This document shows positions 17,640 through 26,075 of a stretch of 64,000 bases of DNA, piece by piece. How positions within the stretch are numbered: the first letter of the stretch is position 1; the number at the start of each line of letters is the position of its first letter. The stretch lies in contig JAFUNS010000002.1 in the NCBI GenBank assembly GCA_017472925.1, forward strand, positions 1-64,000, in the 5' to 3' direction. Below the pieces are notes generated by a model. The model saw only the letters and a program-made list of their open reading frames with translations, did not search any database and was not told the origin of the DNA. The translations under genes and the position numbers were made by a program. This DNA comes from Bacteroides sp. Its GTDB lineage: Bacteria; Bacteroidota; Bacteroidia; Bacteroidales; Bacteroidaceae.

Positions 17640-20153
17640 ATGATATACCCCCAGAACTTTGAACAAAAAATTGGATTCGACAACATCCGCCACATGCTGA
17701 AAGAAAAATGCTTGAGCACCCTGGGACAAGAGCGGGTGGACGAGATGATTTTTTCTGACAATTATACAGAAATCTGCCAGCGTTTGCAGGAAGTGGACGA
17801 ATTCATTCGCATCATACAGGAAGAAGACGGATTCCCCGACCAATATTTCTTTGACGTACGCCCTTCACTCAAGCGTATTCGTGTGGAAGGAATGTATTTG
17901 GAGGAACAGGAACTGTTCGACTTGAGACGCTCCTTGGAAACCATTCGCGACATTGTACGGTTTCTACAACGCGGTAATGAGGAGGAAGCGGGTGAGGAAA
18001 GTCCTTCACCCTATCCTGCGCTCAAAGCATTGGCCGGTGATATTATAGTGTTTCCGCAACTCATCAGTCGCATTAATAACATACTGGACAAGTATGGAAA
18101 GGTAAGAGACAATGCCTCATCTGAACTCCTACGTATCCGTCGGGAACTGGCGTCGACTACCGGAAGTATTTCAAGAAGTCTGAACGCTATCCTCCGAAAC
18201 GCTCAAGCCGATGGCTATGTAGACAAGGATGTAGCTCCTACCATGCGTGACGGACGACTGGTTATCCCCGTAGCACCAGGATTGAAGCGAAAGATCAAGG
18301 GGATTGTACATGATGAGTCGGCTACCGGAAAGACCGTCTTCATCGAACCCGCCGAAGTGGTGGAAGCCAATAACCGTATCCGCGAATTGGAAGGTGAAGA
18401 ACGACGCGAAATTATCCGCATCCTGATGGAGTTCTCGGCAACGGTACGTCCTCAAGTACCAGCCATCCTACAATCGTACGAATTCCTTGCCGAAGTGGAT
18501 TTTATCCGTGCCAAGGCACATTTTTCCATTCAGATTAAGGCCATCAAACCGGTGGTGGAAAACAAACAGGTCATTGATTGGACTACGGCCATCCATCCTC
18601 TCCTACAACTATCGCTTGCCAAACATGGGAAGAAAGTGGTACCGCTTGACATAGAATTGAACAGCAGACAACGCATACTTATCATTTCAGGACCCAATGC
18701 CGGTGGTAAATCGGTGTGCCTCAAAACGGTGGGGCTCTTGCAGTACATGCTTCAATGCGGATTGCATATACCCATGCACGAACGTAGTCATGCCGGTATT
18801 TTCAGCAGCATCTTTATCGATATAGGCGATGAACAAAGCATTGAAGACGACCTCAGTACCTATTCTTCACACCTCACCAATATGAAGAATATGATGAAGA
18901 ACTGCAATGCAAAGAGCCTGATATTGATTGACGAATTCGGTGGAGGTACCGAACCTCAGATTGGGGGCGCCATTGCCGAAGCAGTATTGAAACGGTTTAA
19001 CGAAAAACTTACCTTCGGTATCATTACCACTCACTATCAGAACTTGAAACACTTTGCCGAAGACCACGAAGGAGTGGTAAACGGTGCCATGTTGTACGAC
19101 CGACATCTGATGCAAGCCCTATTCCAACTACAGATAGGCAACCCAGGCAGCTCGTTTGCTGTAGAGATTGCCCGGAAGATAGGTCTGCCCGAAGAAGTGA
19201 TTGCCGATGCTTCGGAAATTGTGGGAAGTGAATACATCAATGCCGACAAGTATTTGCAGGACATTGTACGCGACAAGCGGTATTGGGAAACCAAGCGTCA
19301 GAACATCCGTAAGCGCGAAAAGCAAATGGAAGAAACCATTGCCCGCTACGAAGCTGAAATACAGGAATTGGAACGCAGCCGTAAGGAAATCCTTAAAAAG
19401 GCAAAGACCGATGCCGAGCAATTGCTGCAAGAAAGTAATGCAGTGATTGAAAATACCATACGTACCATCAAGGAGGCACAAGCCGATAAGGAACGTACCC
19501 GCTTGGCCCGTCAGGAGCTGACCGACTTCCGCGATCAGATTGATGAATTGGACAAGGCGGCACAGGAAGACAAAATTGCCCGAAAAATGGAACGCCTCCG
19601 CGAAAAGCAGGAACGGAAGAAGGACAAGAAAAACAAGAAAACCACTGAAAAGGCTGCATCCACTACTCCATCGGTTCCCAAGATGAAGCCTATTGAAGTG
19701 GGAAGCATGGTGAAAATCAAGGGACAAACCGGAGTGGGCGAAGTAATCAGCATCAGCGGAAAGAATGCCATGGTAACGTTCGGTATGATCAAGACCAACG
19801 TTAAGATAGACCGTTTGGAACGCACCGATGCACCTGTTCAGAAGACCATCGCTAAAAGTACCTTTGTAAGTAGCGAAACACAAGACCGCGTATACGAAAA
19901 GAAACTCAGTTTCAAACAAGACATTGATGTTCGAGGCATGAGGGGTGACGAAGCCATACAAGCGGTGACTTACTTCATCGACGATGCCATTTTATTGGGC
20001 ATCAGCAGGGTACGCATTCTACACGGTACCGGTAACGGAATACTCCGTACACTTATACGCGACTATTTGTCGGGTGTACCCGGTGTGGCTCATTTCCAGG
20101 ATGAACACGTTCAATTTGGAGGAGCCGGTATTACCGTAGTGGATTTGGATTAA
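17640..20153 (+). CDS. mutS2: MutS2-family DNA/ribosome-associated ATPase
   Basis: An 837-residue cytosolic ATPase. The core and clamp occupy about 1-310, the MutS ATPase about 320-520 with Walker A GPNAGGKSV and the ABC-type DEFGGGTEP, then a long charged coiled coil (~520-660), a KOW-like segment (GSMVKIKGQTGVGEVISISG) and a C-terminal Smr endonuclease domain (IDVRGMRGDEA ... ILHGTGNGILR). This order is diagnostic of MutS2 and excludes MutS1, as there is no mismatch-binding domain I. In other bacteria the family suppresses homologous recombination and, in Bacillus, splits collided ribosomes; which applies here is unknown. Start: the ATG at 17640 gives the usual N-terminus and follows a promoter; an in-frame ATG at 17607 overlaps the -7 element. 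Confidence 0.95.
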   Translation: MIYPQNFEQKIGFDNIRHMLKEKCLSTLGQERVDEMIFSDNYTEICQRLQEVDEFIRIIQEEDGFPDQYFFDVRPSLKRIRVEGMYLEEQELFDLRRSLETIRDIVRFLQRGNEEEAGEESPSPYPALKALAGDIIVFPQLISRINNILDKYGKVRDNASSELLRIRRELASTTGSISRSLNAILRNAQADGYVDKDVAPTMRDGRLVIPVAPGLKRKIKGIVHDESATGKTVFIEPAEVVEANNRIRELEGEERREIIRILMEFSATVRPQVPAILQSYEFLAEVDFIRAKAHFSIQIKAIKPVVENKQVIDWTTAIHPLLQLSLAKHGKKVVPLDIELNSRQRILIISGPNAGGKSVCLKTVGLLQYMLQCGLHIPMHERSHAGIFSSIFIDIGDEQSIEDDLSTYSSHLTNMKNMMKNCNAKSLILIDEFGGGTEPQIGGAIAEAVLKRFNEKLTFGIITTHYQNLKHFAEDHEGVVNGAMLYDRHLMQALFQLQIGNPGSSFAVEIARKIGLPEEVIADASEIVGSEYINADKYLQDIVRDKRYWETKRQNIRKREKQMEETIARYEAEIQELERSRKEILKKAKTDAEQLLQESNAVIENTIRTIKEAQADKERTRLARQELTDFRDQIDELDKAAQEDKIARKMERLREKQERKKDKKNKKTTEKAASTTPSVPKMKPIEVGSMVKIKGQTGVGEVISISGKNAMVTFGMIKTNVKIDRLERTDAPVQKTIAKSTFVSSETQDRVYEKKLSFKQDIDVRGMRGDEAIQAVTYFIDDAILLGISRVRILHGTGNGILRTLIRDYLSGVPGVAHFQDEHVQFGGAGITVVDLD

Positions 20154-20166
20154 TCACAATTAATTT

Positions 20167-20174
20167 CTACTTTT
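20167..20174 (+). promoter_or_regulatory. -7 element for serine dehydratase
   Basis: TACTTTTG, followed by C, lies 25 bases upstream of the ATG at 20199. Confidence 0.5.
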
Positions 20175-20198
20175 GCGAAAACCTAATTCAATTATACA

Positions 20199-21407
20199 AT
20201 GAAGACATTAAAAGAACTCTACCGTATAGGTATAGGCCCATCGAGCAGTCACACCATGGGGCCTCGAAAAGCAGCTGAAATGTTTTTAGGAAAGCACCCC
20301 GAAGCTGCTTCCTTTGAAGTAACCCTTTATGGAAGTTTGGCTGCTACCGGTAAAGGTCACATGACCGATGTAGCCATACTTGATACACTCACTCCCCATG
20401 CCCCCGTTGACTTGAAATGGGCACCCGAAATATTCTTGCCCTTCCATCCTAACGGCATGTTGTTCAAATCGAAAGATGAAACCGGAAAAGTAACCGACGA
20501 ATGGACTGTATACAGCGTAGGTGGTGGTGCCTTGGCCGAAGAGGGAGTGCCCAAAATCGATTCACAACACATCTATCAAATGTCGACCATGAGCGAGATA
20601 TTGGGATGGTGTGAGCGTACCGGCAAGAGCTATTGGGAATACGTACAAGAGTGCGAAGAGAGCGATATATGGGACTATCTGTCGGAAGTATGGAAAGTGA
20701 TGCGCGAAGCCGTAGAACGTGGCTTGGAGGAAGAAGGTGTATTGCCTGGCCCGTTGAACTTGCGACGCAAGGCAGCTACCTATTACATCAAGGCAAAGGG
20801 GTATAAAGACAACCTGCGTTCCAGAGGATTGGTATTCTCGTATGCCTTGGCCGTAAGTGAAGAAAACGCATCGGGCGGTAAGATTGTAACGGCTCCTACT
20901 TGCGGTTCGTGTGGTGTAGTACCCGCTGTTCTCTACCATTTGGCCAAGAGTCGTGATTTCAGTGAAATGAGAGTACTCCGCGCATTGGCTACCGCAGGCT
21001 TGATTGGAAACATTGTCAAACATAATGCTACCATATCCGGTGCCGAAGGAGGTTGTCAGGCTGAAGTGGGTGTAGCCTGTTCCATGGCAGCAGCTGCCGC
21101 TAGCCAATTGTTTGGAGGTAGTCCCGCACAAATAGAATATGCCGCCGAAATGGGATTGGAGCATCACTTGGGAATGACATGCGACCCTGTTTGCGGATTG
21201 GTACAGATTCCTTGTATTGAGCGTAATGCATACGCCGCTGCACGTGCCTTGGATTCGAATATCTACGCTGCATTTACCGATGGAATACACCGTGTATCGT
21301 TCGACAAGGTAGTGGATGTTATGAAACAAACCGGCCACGATTTGCCTTCACTCTACAAAGAAACCAGCGAGGGTGGTTTAGCAAAGGATTACAAACAAAT
21401 GGAATAA
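20199..21407 (+). CDS. sdaA: L-serine ammonia-lyase, iron-sulfur type
   Basis: A 402-residue single-chain enzyme that converts L-serine to pyruvate and ammonia with a [4Fe-4S] cluster. The N-terminal beta domain begins KELYRIGIGPSSSHTMGPRKAAEMF, and the C-terminal alpha domain holds the conserved cysteines in PTCGSCGVVPA, GAEGGCQAEVG and MTCDPVCGLVQIPC. Both halves lie in one chain, as in E. coli SdaA, unlike the split SdaAA/SdaAB of Gram-positives, although the chain is somewhat shorter than the E. coli enzyme. The cluster makes it oxygen-sensitive, fitting an anaerobe. It is a single gene with its own promoter, convergent with the next lipoprotein gene. Confidence 0.93.
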   Translation: MKTLKELYRIGIGPSSSHTMGPRKAAEMFLGKHPEAASFEVTLYGSLAATGKGHMTDVAILDTLTPHAPVDLKWAPEIFLPFHPNGMLFKSKDETGKVTDEWTVYSVGGGALAEEGVPKIDSQHIYQMSTMSEILGWCERTGKSYWEYVQECEESDIWDYLSEVWKVMREAVERGLEEEGVLPGPLNLRRKAATYYIKAKGYKDNLRSRGLVFSYALAVSEENASGGKIVTAPTCGSCGVVPAVLYHLAKSRDFSEMRVLRALATAGLIGNIVKHNATISGAEGGCQAEVGVACSMAAAAASQLFGGSPAQIEYAAEMGLEHHLGMTCDPVCGLVQIPCIERNAYAAARALDSNIYAAFTDGIHRVSFDKVVDVMKQTGHDLPSLYKETSEGGLAKDYKQME

Positions 21408-21421
21408 AATTTAAAGGGGGC

Positions 21422-21985
21422 TTATTCTTCCTCCATAGGAGTAAGTTCCCCCATATCCTCATCCTTCGCCAAGGAAAGCGTTCCGCTTTGCGAAATAACC
21501 AGGGTAAAAGGTACATACAGGTCGGTCATGGGATAGCTGACACTTGCCGCCAACGTTATTTCCTTATTATTTGCCGATTTCACATCATCGAAAACCAATC
21601 CCTCGAGAACGGATTCCCTTAAATAATCATTAGGTAAATGAGCGGCGAAATCACTCTTCGTAAAACTCTTGGCAAATAATTGGGTACCATTATCGCGGGT
21701 AATCTTAACATGGATACGGTTGTCGGCAAAAGTTCCCATGGTACTCTTCACTACAGGAAGTGAACTATCGGGCACACGATTGATAACCAAACGGAATTTC
21801 TTTCCTTTACATTCTATGGTTTGGTCAATGTGCGAAGTCTGCATGCGTTGCACACCTGTATTTTCATCCACACTATCTATTTGGAAAATTTGTCGTTCTT
21901 CGGCCTTGGTATCCGCCTTTTTACCACCACATCCCATCATTATACAAACAGACAGCCATGTAAAGATATAAGTCAACTTTTTCAT
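21422..21985 (-). CDS. DUF4738-like lipoprotein
   Basis: A 187-residue predicted lipoprotein. Residues 1-19 are a signal peptide with lipobox ending MMGC, followed by GGKKADTK. The mature part (QIFQIDSVDENTGVQRMQ, GKKFRLVINRVPDSSLP, VKITRDNGTQLFAKSFTKSDF, LVFDDVKS) resembles the Bacteroidales DUF4738 family, beta-rich and of unknown function. The start at 21985 gives the standard MKK lipoprotein signal; an upstream in-frame ATG at 22018 would add a hydrophilic tail ahead of it. It is transcribed alone and ends 14 bases past the serine dehydratase stop, convergently. Confidence 0.75.
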   Translation of the reverse strand: MKKLTYIFTWLSVCIMMGCGGKKADTKAEERQIFQIDSVDENTGVQRMQTSHIDQTIECKGKKFRLVINRVPDSSLPVVKSTMGTFADNRIHVKITRDNGTQLFAKSFTKSDFAAHLPNDYLRESVLEGLVFDDVKSANNKEITLAASVSYPMTDLYVPFTLVISQSGTLSLAKDEDMGELTPMEEE

Positions 21986-22269
21986 TTGATTCTTGATTTT
22001 TGAAGAGCAAAGTAACAAAAAGTGAGGGAAACCGCCAAATAAACGTTCATAAAAATAGAGAGCCGGGCAATATCACATCGGCCGGTCTCTTGAGAAAACT
22101 AAAAACTAAACTAAATTATACTCTTAAGACACCAAAAACAGCAAAAGGTTTAATGGGGTTAATAAAAAAAATAAGGACCAATCTACAAATAACAAAAAAA
22201 TATCTATATTATTAGTAGGAATGACATTTTTTACTTAATTTTGCCGACAAACTAATAAAATGAAAGAAT
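21986..22269. other. Divergent intergenic region with one hairpin
   Basis: This 284-bp AT-rich gap separates the lipoprotein from trpB. It holds a hairpin (AGAGAGCCGG at 22057-22066 with CCGGTCTCT at 22082-22090, one bulged G) and the trpB -7 element TAATTTTG at 22236-22243. The hairpin is about 145 bases upstream of that promoter, so it is not a leader attenuator of trpB. No convincing gene was seen. Confidence 0.5.
22236..22243 (+). promoter_or_regulatory. -7 element for trpB2
   Basis: TAATTTTG matches TAnnTTTG and lies 27 bases before the ATG at 22270. No Trp-rich leader peptide lies between them. Confidence 0.55.
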
Positions 22270-23634
22270 ATGAGCAATAAACAAAAGAGATATATCTTGT
22301 CAGAAGAGGATATTCCTAAATTCTGGTATAACATACAAGCGGATATGGTAAACAAGCCCATGGCTCCGCTGAACCCCAAGACCAAAGAGCCATTGAAGCC
22401 CGAAGACCTCTACCCTATTTTCGCTAAGGAATTGTGCCATCAGGAATTGGACCAGGAAAATGCATGGATAGAAATTCCCGAAACCGTACGCGAAATGTAC
22501 AAGTATTGGCGTTCAACTCCGTTGGTACGTGCTTATGGTTTGGAAAAGGCATTGGGTACACCGGCACATATCTACTTCAAAAACGAAAGTACAAGCCCTA
22601 TCGGTTCGCATAAACTGAATTCGGCTTTGCCACAAGCGTACTATTGCAAGGAAGAAGGGGTGACAAACATCACTACCGAAACAGGAGCCGGACAATGGGG
22701 AGCTGCCCTTTCGTATGCTGCCAAGGTCTTTGGTTTGGAAGCTGCTGTATATCAAGTAAAAATCAGCTATAACCAAAAGCCTTATCGCCGTAGTATCATG
22801 CAGACATTCGGTGCACAGGTAACCCCTTCACCATCCATGTCAACCCGTGCCGGTAAGGATATATTGACCAAGACACCGAATCATCAAGGTTCATTGGGTA
22901 CCGCTATTTCTGAAGCCATTGAATTGGCCCAGACAACTCCTAATTGTAAATACACCCTTGGGTCGGTATTGAGTCACGTTACCTTGCATCAAACCATAAT
23001 TGGTCTGGAAGCTGAGAAGCAAATGGAAATGGCGGGTGAATATCCGGATATTGTGATCGGTTGCTTCGGTGGTGGTTCAAACTTTGGTGGTATTTGCTTC
23101 CCCTTCATGCGCCACACCATCAAGGAAGGTCGCCAGACACGGTACATTGCCGCCGAACCAGCATCTTGTCCTAAGTTAACCAGAGGTAAGTTCCAATACG
23201 ATTTTGCCGACGAAGCCGGATACACTCCATTGTTGCCCATGTATACCCTTGGACATAAATTCGCACCAGCCAACATTCATGCGGGCGGTTTGCGTTTCCA
23301 TGGTGCCGGTGTAATTGTTTCGCAATTACTGAAAGACGGTTTGATGGAAGCGATGGACATCAACCAACTTGAATCATTTGAATGCGGTTGTCTGTTTGCC
23401 CAATCGGAAGGTATCATTCCGGCTCCAGAATCCTGTCACGCCATTGCTGCTGCCGTTCGCGAAGCCAAGAAGTGCATCGAAACAGGTGAAGAAAAGGTGA
23501 TTTTGTTCAATCTATCCGGTCATGGTTTGATTGATATGGCTTCGTACGACCAATATTTTGCCGGTAACTTGGTAAACTATGAATTGAAGGACGAAGATAT
23601 TCAGAAAAATTTGGACGATATTTCGAATATTTGA
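22270..23634 (+). CDS. trpB: TrpB2-type tryptophan synthase beta-like enzyme
   Basis: A 454-residue PLP-dependent enzyme that would join indole and serine to make tryptophan. The PLP lysine lies in SPIGSHKLNSA near residue 115, the substrate loop in TETGAGQWGAALSYA near 137, and a phosphate-binding glycine loop in GCFGGGSNFGG near 260. Length and N-terminus (FWYNIQADM, PLNPKTKEPL) fit the TrpB2 class, which is longer than TrpB1 (about 400 residues) and often works without TrpA. No trpA or other trp gene is nearby, supporting an orphan, indole-salvaging role. Activity is inferred from the family. Confidence 0.88.
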   Translation: MSNKQKRYILSEEDIPKFWYNIQADMVNKPMAPLNPKTKEPLKPEDLYPIFAKELCHQELDQENAWIEIPETVREMYKYWRSTPLVRAYGLEKALGTPAHIYFKNESTSPIGSHKLNSALPQAYYCKEEGVTNITTETGAGQWGAALSYAAKVFGLEAAVYQVKISYNQKPYRRSIMQTFGAQVTPSPSMSTRAGKDILTKTPNHQGSLGTAISEAIELAQTTPNCKYTLGSVLSHVTLHQTIIGLEAEKQMEMAGEYPDIVIGCFGGGSNFGGICFPFMRHTIKEGRQTRYIAAEPASCPKLTRGKFQYDFADEAGYTPLLPMYTLGHKFAPANIHAGGLRFHGAGVIVSQLLKDGLMEAMDINQLESFECGCLFAQSEGIIPAPESCHAIAAAVREAKKCIETGEEKVILFNLSGHGLIDMASYDQYFAGNLVNYELKDEDIQKNLDDISNI

Positions 23635-23666
23635 TGCATCTTATTGCATAATTCAAATATTCTTCT

Positions 23667-23674
23667 TATCTTTG
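23667..23674 (+). promoter_or_regulatory. -7 element for tRNA-Glu
   Basis: TATCTTTG, with ATTG 20 bases upstream (23643-23646), lies about 40 bases before the mature tRNA. Confidence 0.6.
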
Positions 23675-23716
23675 CATCCGCAAACGAGAGGGGAACCCTC
23701 GGGATGCAATGAGGAT

Positions 23717-23788
23717 GGTCCGTTCGTATATCGGTTAGTACTCAAGATTTTCATTCTTGCAAGGGGGGTTCGATTCCCCCACGGACTA
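23717..23788 (+). tRNA. tRNA-Glu (anticodon TTC)
   Basis: A 72-nt tRNA. The acceptor GGTCCGT pairs with ACGGACT, the anticodon loop contains TTTTCAT with TTC, and the T-loop is TTCGATT. CCA is encoded at 23789-23791, unlike in the other two tRNAs here. Confidence 0.95.
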
Positions 23789-23791
23789 CCA

Positions 23792-23826
23792 AAGTGGATG
23801 TATAGTGATATGCATCCACTTATTTT
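23792..23826 (+). terminator. Terminator of tRNA-Glu
   Basis: AAGTGGATG (23792-23800) pairs with CATCCACTT (23813-23821), followed by ATTTTTT. It shares its stem with the terminators of tRNA-Ser and tRNA-Arg. Confidence 0.75.
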
Positions 23827-24435
23827 TTATGCATGGATTTCACGTTTTTTTTCCGTAACATCTTTCCGCATACTAAATTCGCACCCACAATATTGTTGGT
23901 TATAGAAATTGTATTCCTTGATAATGGCTATACGGCGCTCACTCAATCCTCCTTTCCGCCAATTCTGATCCCACCAAGTTATATCGGGATAATGAGAAAC
24001 GGCATAAAGACCGGCTTCGTTGATTTGCTCCAAACTCTTCCAACGACTGGATGCCAACGTAGTAGTAATAACCTTATATCCATGTTCGTGGGCATAACGG
24101 GCGGTATCAAGCAAACGCATCTTGAAGCAACGAAGACAACGTCCTCCTCTTTCGGGCTCTTGTTCCATTCCCTGAATGTGACAAAGCCACTCATCGTGGT
24201 TATAATCAGCATCGACAATCTTCAACCCTAACGACAGTGCATAACGGGTACATTCCTCCTTACGGATAAGATATTCCTCCAACGGATAAATATTGGGATT
24301 ACAATAATAAATAACGGGGGTAATACCCTCTTTCATCAAGCATTCAATGATGGCCGATGAACAAGGGGCGCAACAAGTATGCAACAATACTTGATCCGCA
24401 CCACCGGGGACTTGTATCTGAAACTTCTTCTTCAT
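23827..24435 (-). CDS. queH: Epoxyqueuosine reductase QueH
   Basis: A 202-residue cytosolic enzyme of the QueH (DUF208) family, which reduces epoxyqueuosine to queuosine in tRNA and replaces the unrelated QueG. Conserved cysteines that would hold the metal cluster are seen in LLHTCCAPCSSA near residue 18, GGRCLRCFKMRL near 98 and QQYCGCEFS near 180. LASSRWKS is also typical. It starts with MKKKFQ and has its own divergent -7 element (TAAATTTG on the minus strand, 24478-24485). It is not in a queuosine cluster; the adjacent tRNA-Glu is not a queuosine substrate. Confidence 0.9.
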   Translation of the reverse strand: MKKKFQIQVPGGADQVLLHTCCAPCSSAIIECLMKEGITPVIYYCNPNIYPLEEYLIRKEECTRYALSLGLKIVDADYNHDEWLCHIQGMEQEPERGGRCLRCFKMRLLDTARYAHEHGYKVITTTLASSRWKSLEQINEAGLYAVSHYPDITWWDQNWRKGGLSERRIAIIKEYNFYNQQYCGCEFSMRKDVTEKKREIHA

Positions 24436-24477
24436 CTATACTTTCGTATATTTTCGTTCGTTTTCACTTACATCGTA

Positions 24478-24527
24478 CAAATTTACGGAAAATAAAGTTC
24501 ATGACAGCAGAAAAAAGACTAATTTTG
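24478..24527. promoter_or_regulatory. Divergent -7 elements for queH and the men operon
   Basis: The minus strand reads TAAATTTG at 24478-24485 (queH); the plus strand reads TAATTTTG at 24520-24527 (menI). Neither has a perfect TTTG at -33. Confidence 0.5.
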
Positions 24528-24551
24528 TAGTCGGATTTACTGAAAGAAGAT

Positions 24552-24965
24552 ATGAAAGACTTAACATCCAAACTCCCCTATTTGGGGAATTGTATGGTTG
24601 ATCATCTGGGCATCGTGTTTTTACCCGATGACGAGCAAGGTAACCTCCGCGCAGAAATGCCGGTTGACCATCGTACTTGCCAACCTTATGGAGTATTGAA
24701 TGGTGGTGCTTCGCTAGCCTTGGCCGAATCGTTGGTAGGTCATGGGTCACTCAGATATTGCCAGGAAGACGAATTGGCCTTCGGCATGCAAGTAAGCGGG
24801 AACCATATCTCCGTAGCTAAAGTAGGCGAAAAGGTCATTGCTACCGGCAAACTTATCCATAAAGGAGTTAGCACCCACGTTTGGGAGGTTGATATAAAGA
24901 CAGAAAACGGACGATTGGTATCGACCGTTCGCATTGTAAACTATATAAAGAAAAGGAAGAAATGA
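24552..24965 (+). CDS. menI: Hotdog-fold thioesterase, probable DHNA-CoA thioesterase
   Basis: A 137-residue cytosolic hotdog protein of the PaaI/MenI type. In menaquinone synthesis it would hydrolyse 1,4-dihydroxy-2-naphthoyl-CoA. The catalytic region is YGVLNGGASLALAES near residues 43-57, with the acid in the AES segment, and the second half VSGNHISVAKVGEKVIATG is standard for the fold. It heads an operon whose other five genes are all menaquinone genes and overlaps menF as ATGA, which supports the MenI assignment over a general acyl-CoA thioesterase. Confidence 0.85.
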   Translation: MKDLTSKLPYLGNCMVDHLGIVFLPDDEQGNLRAEMPVDHRTCQPYGVLNGGASLALAESLVGHGSLRYCQEDELAFGMQVSGNHISVAKVGEKVIATGKLIHKGVSTHVWEVDIKTENGRLVSTVRIVNYIKKRKK

Positions 24966-26074
24966 ACGCACCCGATCTACACATTTCGCAATGGATGGAC
25001 CAATTGACGCAAAGCAACTATAGTTTTGCCCTTTGGCGTCTTCCATGGACAGATGAGTGCCACCTGGTGATGCAGACATCTGGCAAGGTGGAGGAGTTGG
25101 CCGACATTAGCGAATTGAACGGTAAACGGGGATTTGTAATCAGTCCTTTCCTGCCATCGGACAAACATCCGTTGGTCTATATCCGGCCGGACATATCGGT
25201 CATTGGATGGGAAGCCATTGAGAAAACGATGTTTTCCATCACACAAAACGACGCTTTTCAAGCAGGAAAGCATCGTTTTATGAATGAAAGTCCGAAGGTG
25301 CCTGATAAAGAAGAGTATGAAGAAACATTCCATAAATTCATCGTACCCTTACAAGAAGGAAAATTCAAGAAACTGGTATTATCGCGTACGGCTACGCAAG
25401 AACTATCGGATGATTTCTCTCCCATCAAGGCTTTTATAAAGGCTTGCAACAGCTATCCACGAATGATGATTTATCTTTGCCACACCCCCGTATCGGGCAC
25501 TTGGATAGGAAGTACCCCCGAAATACTCTTAAGTGGTGAAGGAAAACGATGGCATACCGTGGCTTTGGCGGGTACCATGCCGATGCAAGGTGAAGTAATG
25601 CCCGAGACCTGGACTCCCAAGAACAAAGAAGAGCAAGCACTGGTAGCCGATTATGTGCGCAATATCGTCAAGCATCATGTAGGGAAATTAGAAGAAAAAG
25701 GGCCCTATACCGCAAGAGCGGGACAATTGGTGCATTTGAAGACCGATTTCTATTTTCAACTGAAAGGTACACAAACCTTGGGAGACCTGTTGAAAGAACT
25801 TCATCCAACTCCTGCGGTATGCGGACTTCCGAAGGCAGAAACCTACGCATTCATTACCACCAACGAAAAGCACGACAGGCGGTATTATTCCGGCTTTATC
25901 GGGTGGATGGATCCTGATAGACAAACGGACATCTATGTGAACTTGCGATGTATGGAAATCCAAGACAAGAAAGCCATACTTTATGCAGGAGGCGGTATAC
26001 TTCCCTCATCCGATATAGCTTCGGAATGGGAAGAGACCCATGAAAAAATGAAAACCATGAGAAATATTCTATAA
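24962..26074 (+). CDS. menF: Isochorismate synthase
   Basis: A 370-residue chorismate-utilising enzyme that turns chorismate into isochorismate, the first step of menaquinone synthesis. The C-terminal catalytic half shows [55 protein letters not shown] and [13 protein letters not shown], the last two with family-conserved acids. It is shorter than E. coli MenF (431) because the N-terminal part is reduced, as is usual in Bacteroidetes. The start overlaps menI by four bases, and menD follows one base after its stop. Confidence 0.92.
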   Translation: MNAPDLHISQWMDQLTQSNYSFALWRLPWTDECHLVMQTSGKVEELADISELNGKRGFVISPFLPSDKHPLVYIRPDISVIGWEAIEKTMFSITQNDAFQAGKHRFMNESPKVPDKEEYEETFHKFIVPLQEGKFKKLVLSRTATQELSDDFSPIKAFIKACNSYPRMMIYLCHTPVSGTWIGSTPEILLSGEGKRWHTVALAGTMPMQGEVMPETWTPKNKEEQALVADYVRNIVKHHVGKLEEKGPYTARAGQLVHLKTDFYFQLKGTQTLGDLLKELHPTPAVCGLPKAETYAFITTNEKHDRRYYSGFIGWMDPDRQTDIYVNLRCMEIQDKKAILYAGGGILPSSDIASEWEETHEKMKTMRNIL

Positions 26075-26075
26075 T

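Noticed and set aside
22057..22090. Hairpin as a trp attenuator
   Set aside because: The trpB promoter lies about 145 bases downstream of it and no Trp-rich leader peptide is present.
22000..22215. Plus-strand 71-codon frame upstream of trpB
   Set aside because: It is Lys/Asn-rich, contains the hairpin at 22057-22090, and lies upstream of the trpB promoter. No family likeness.
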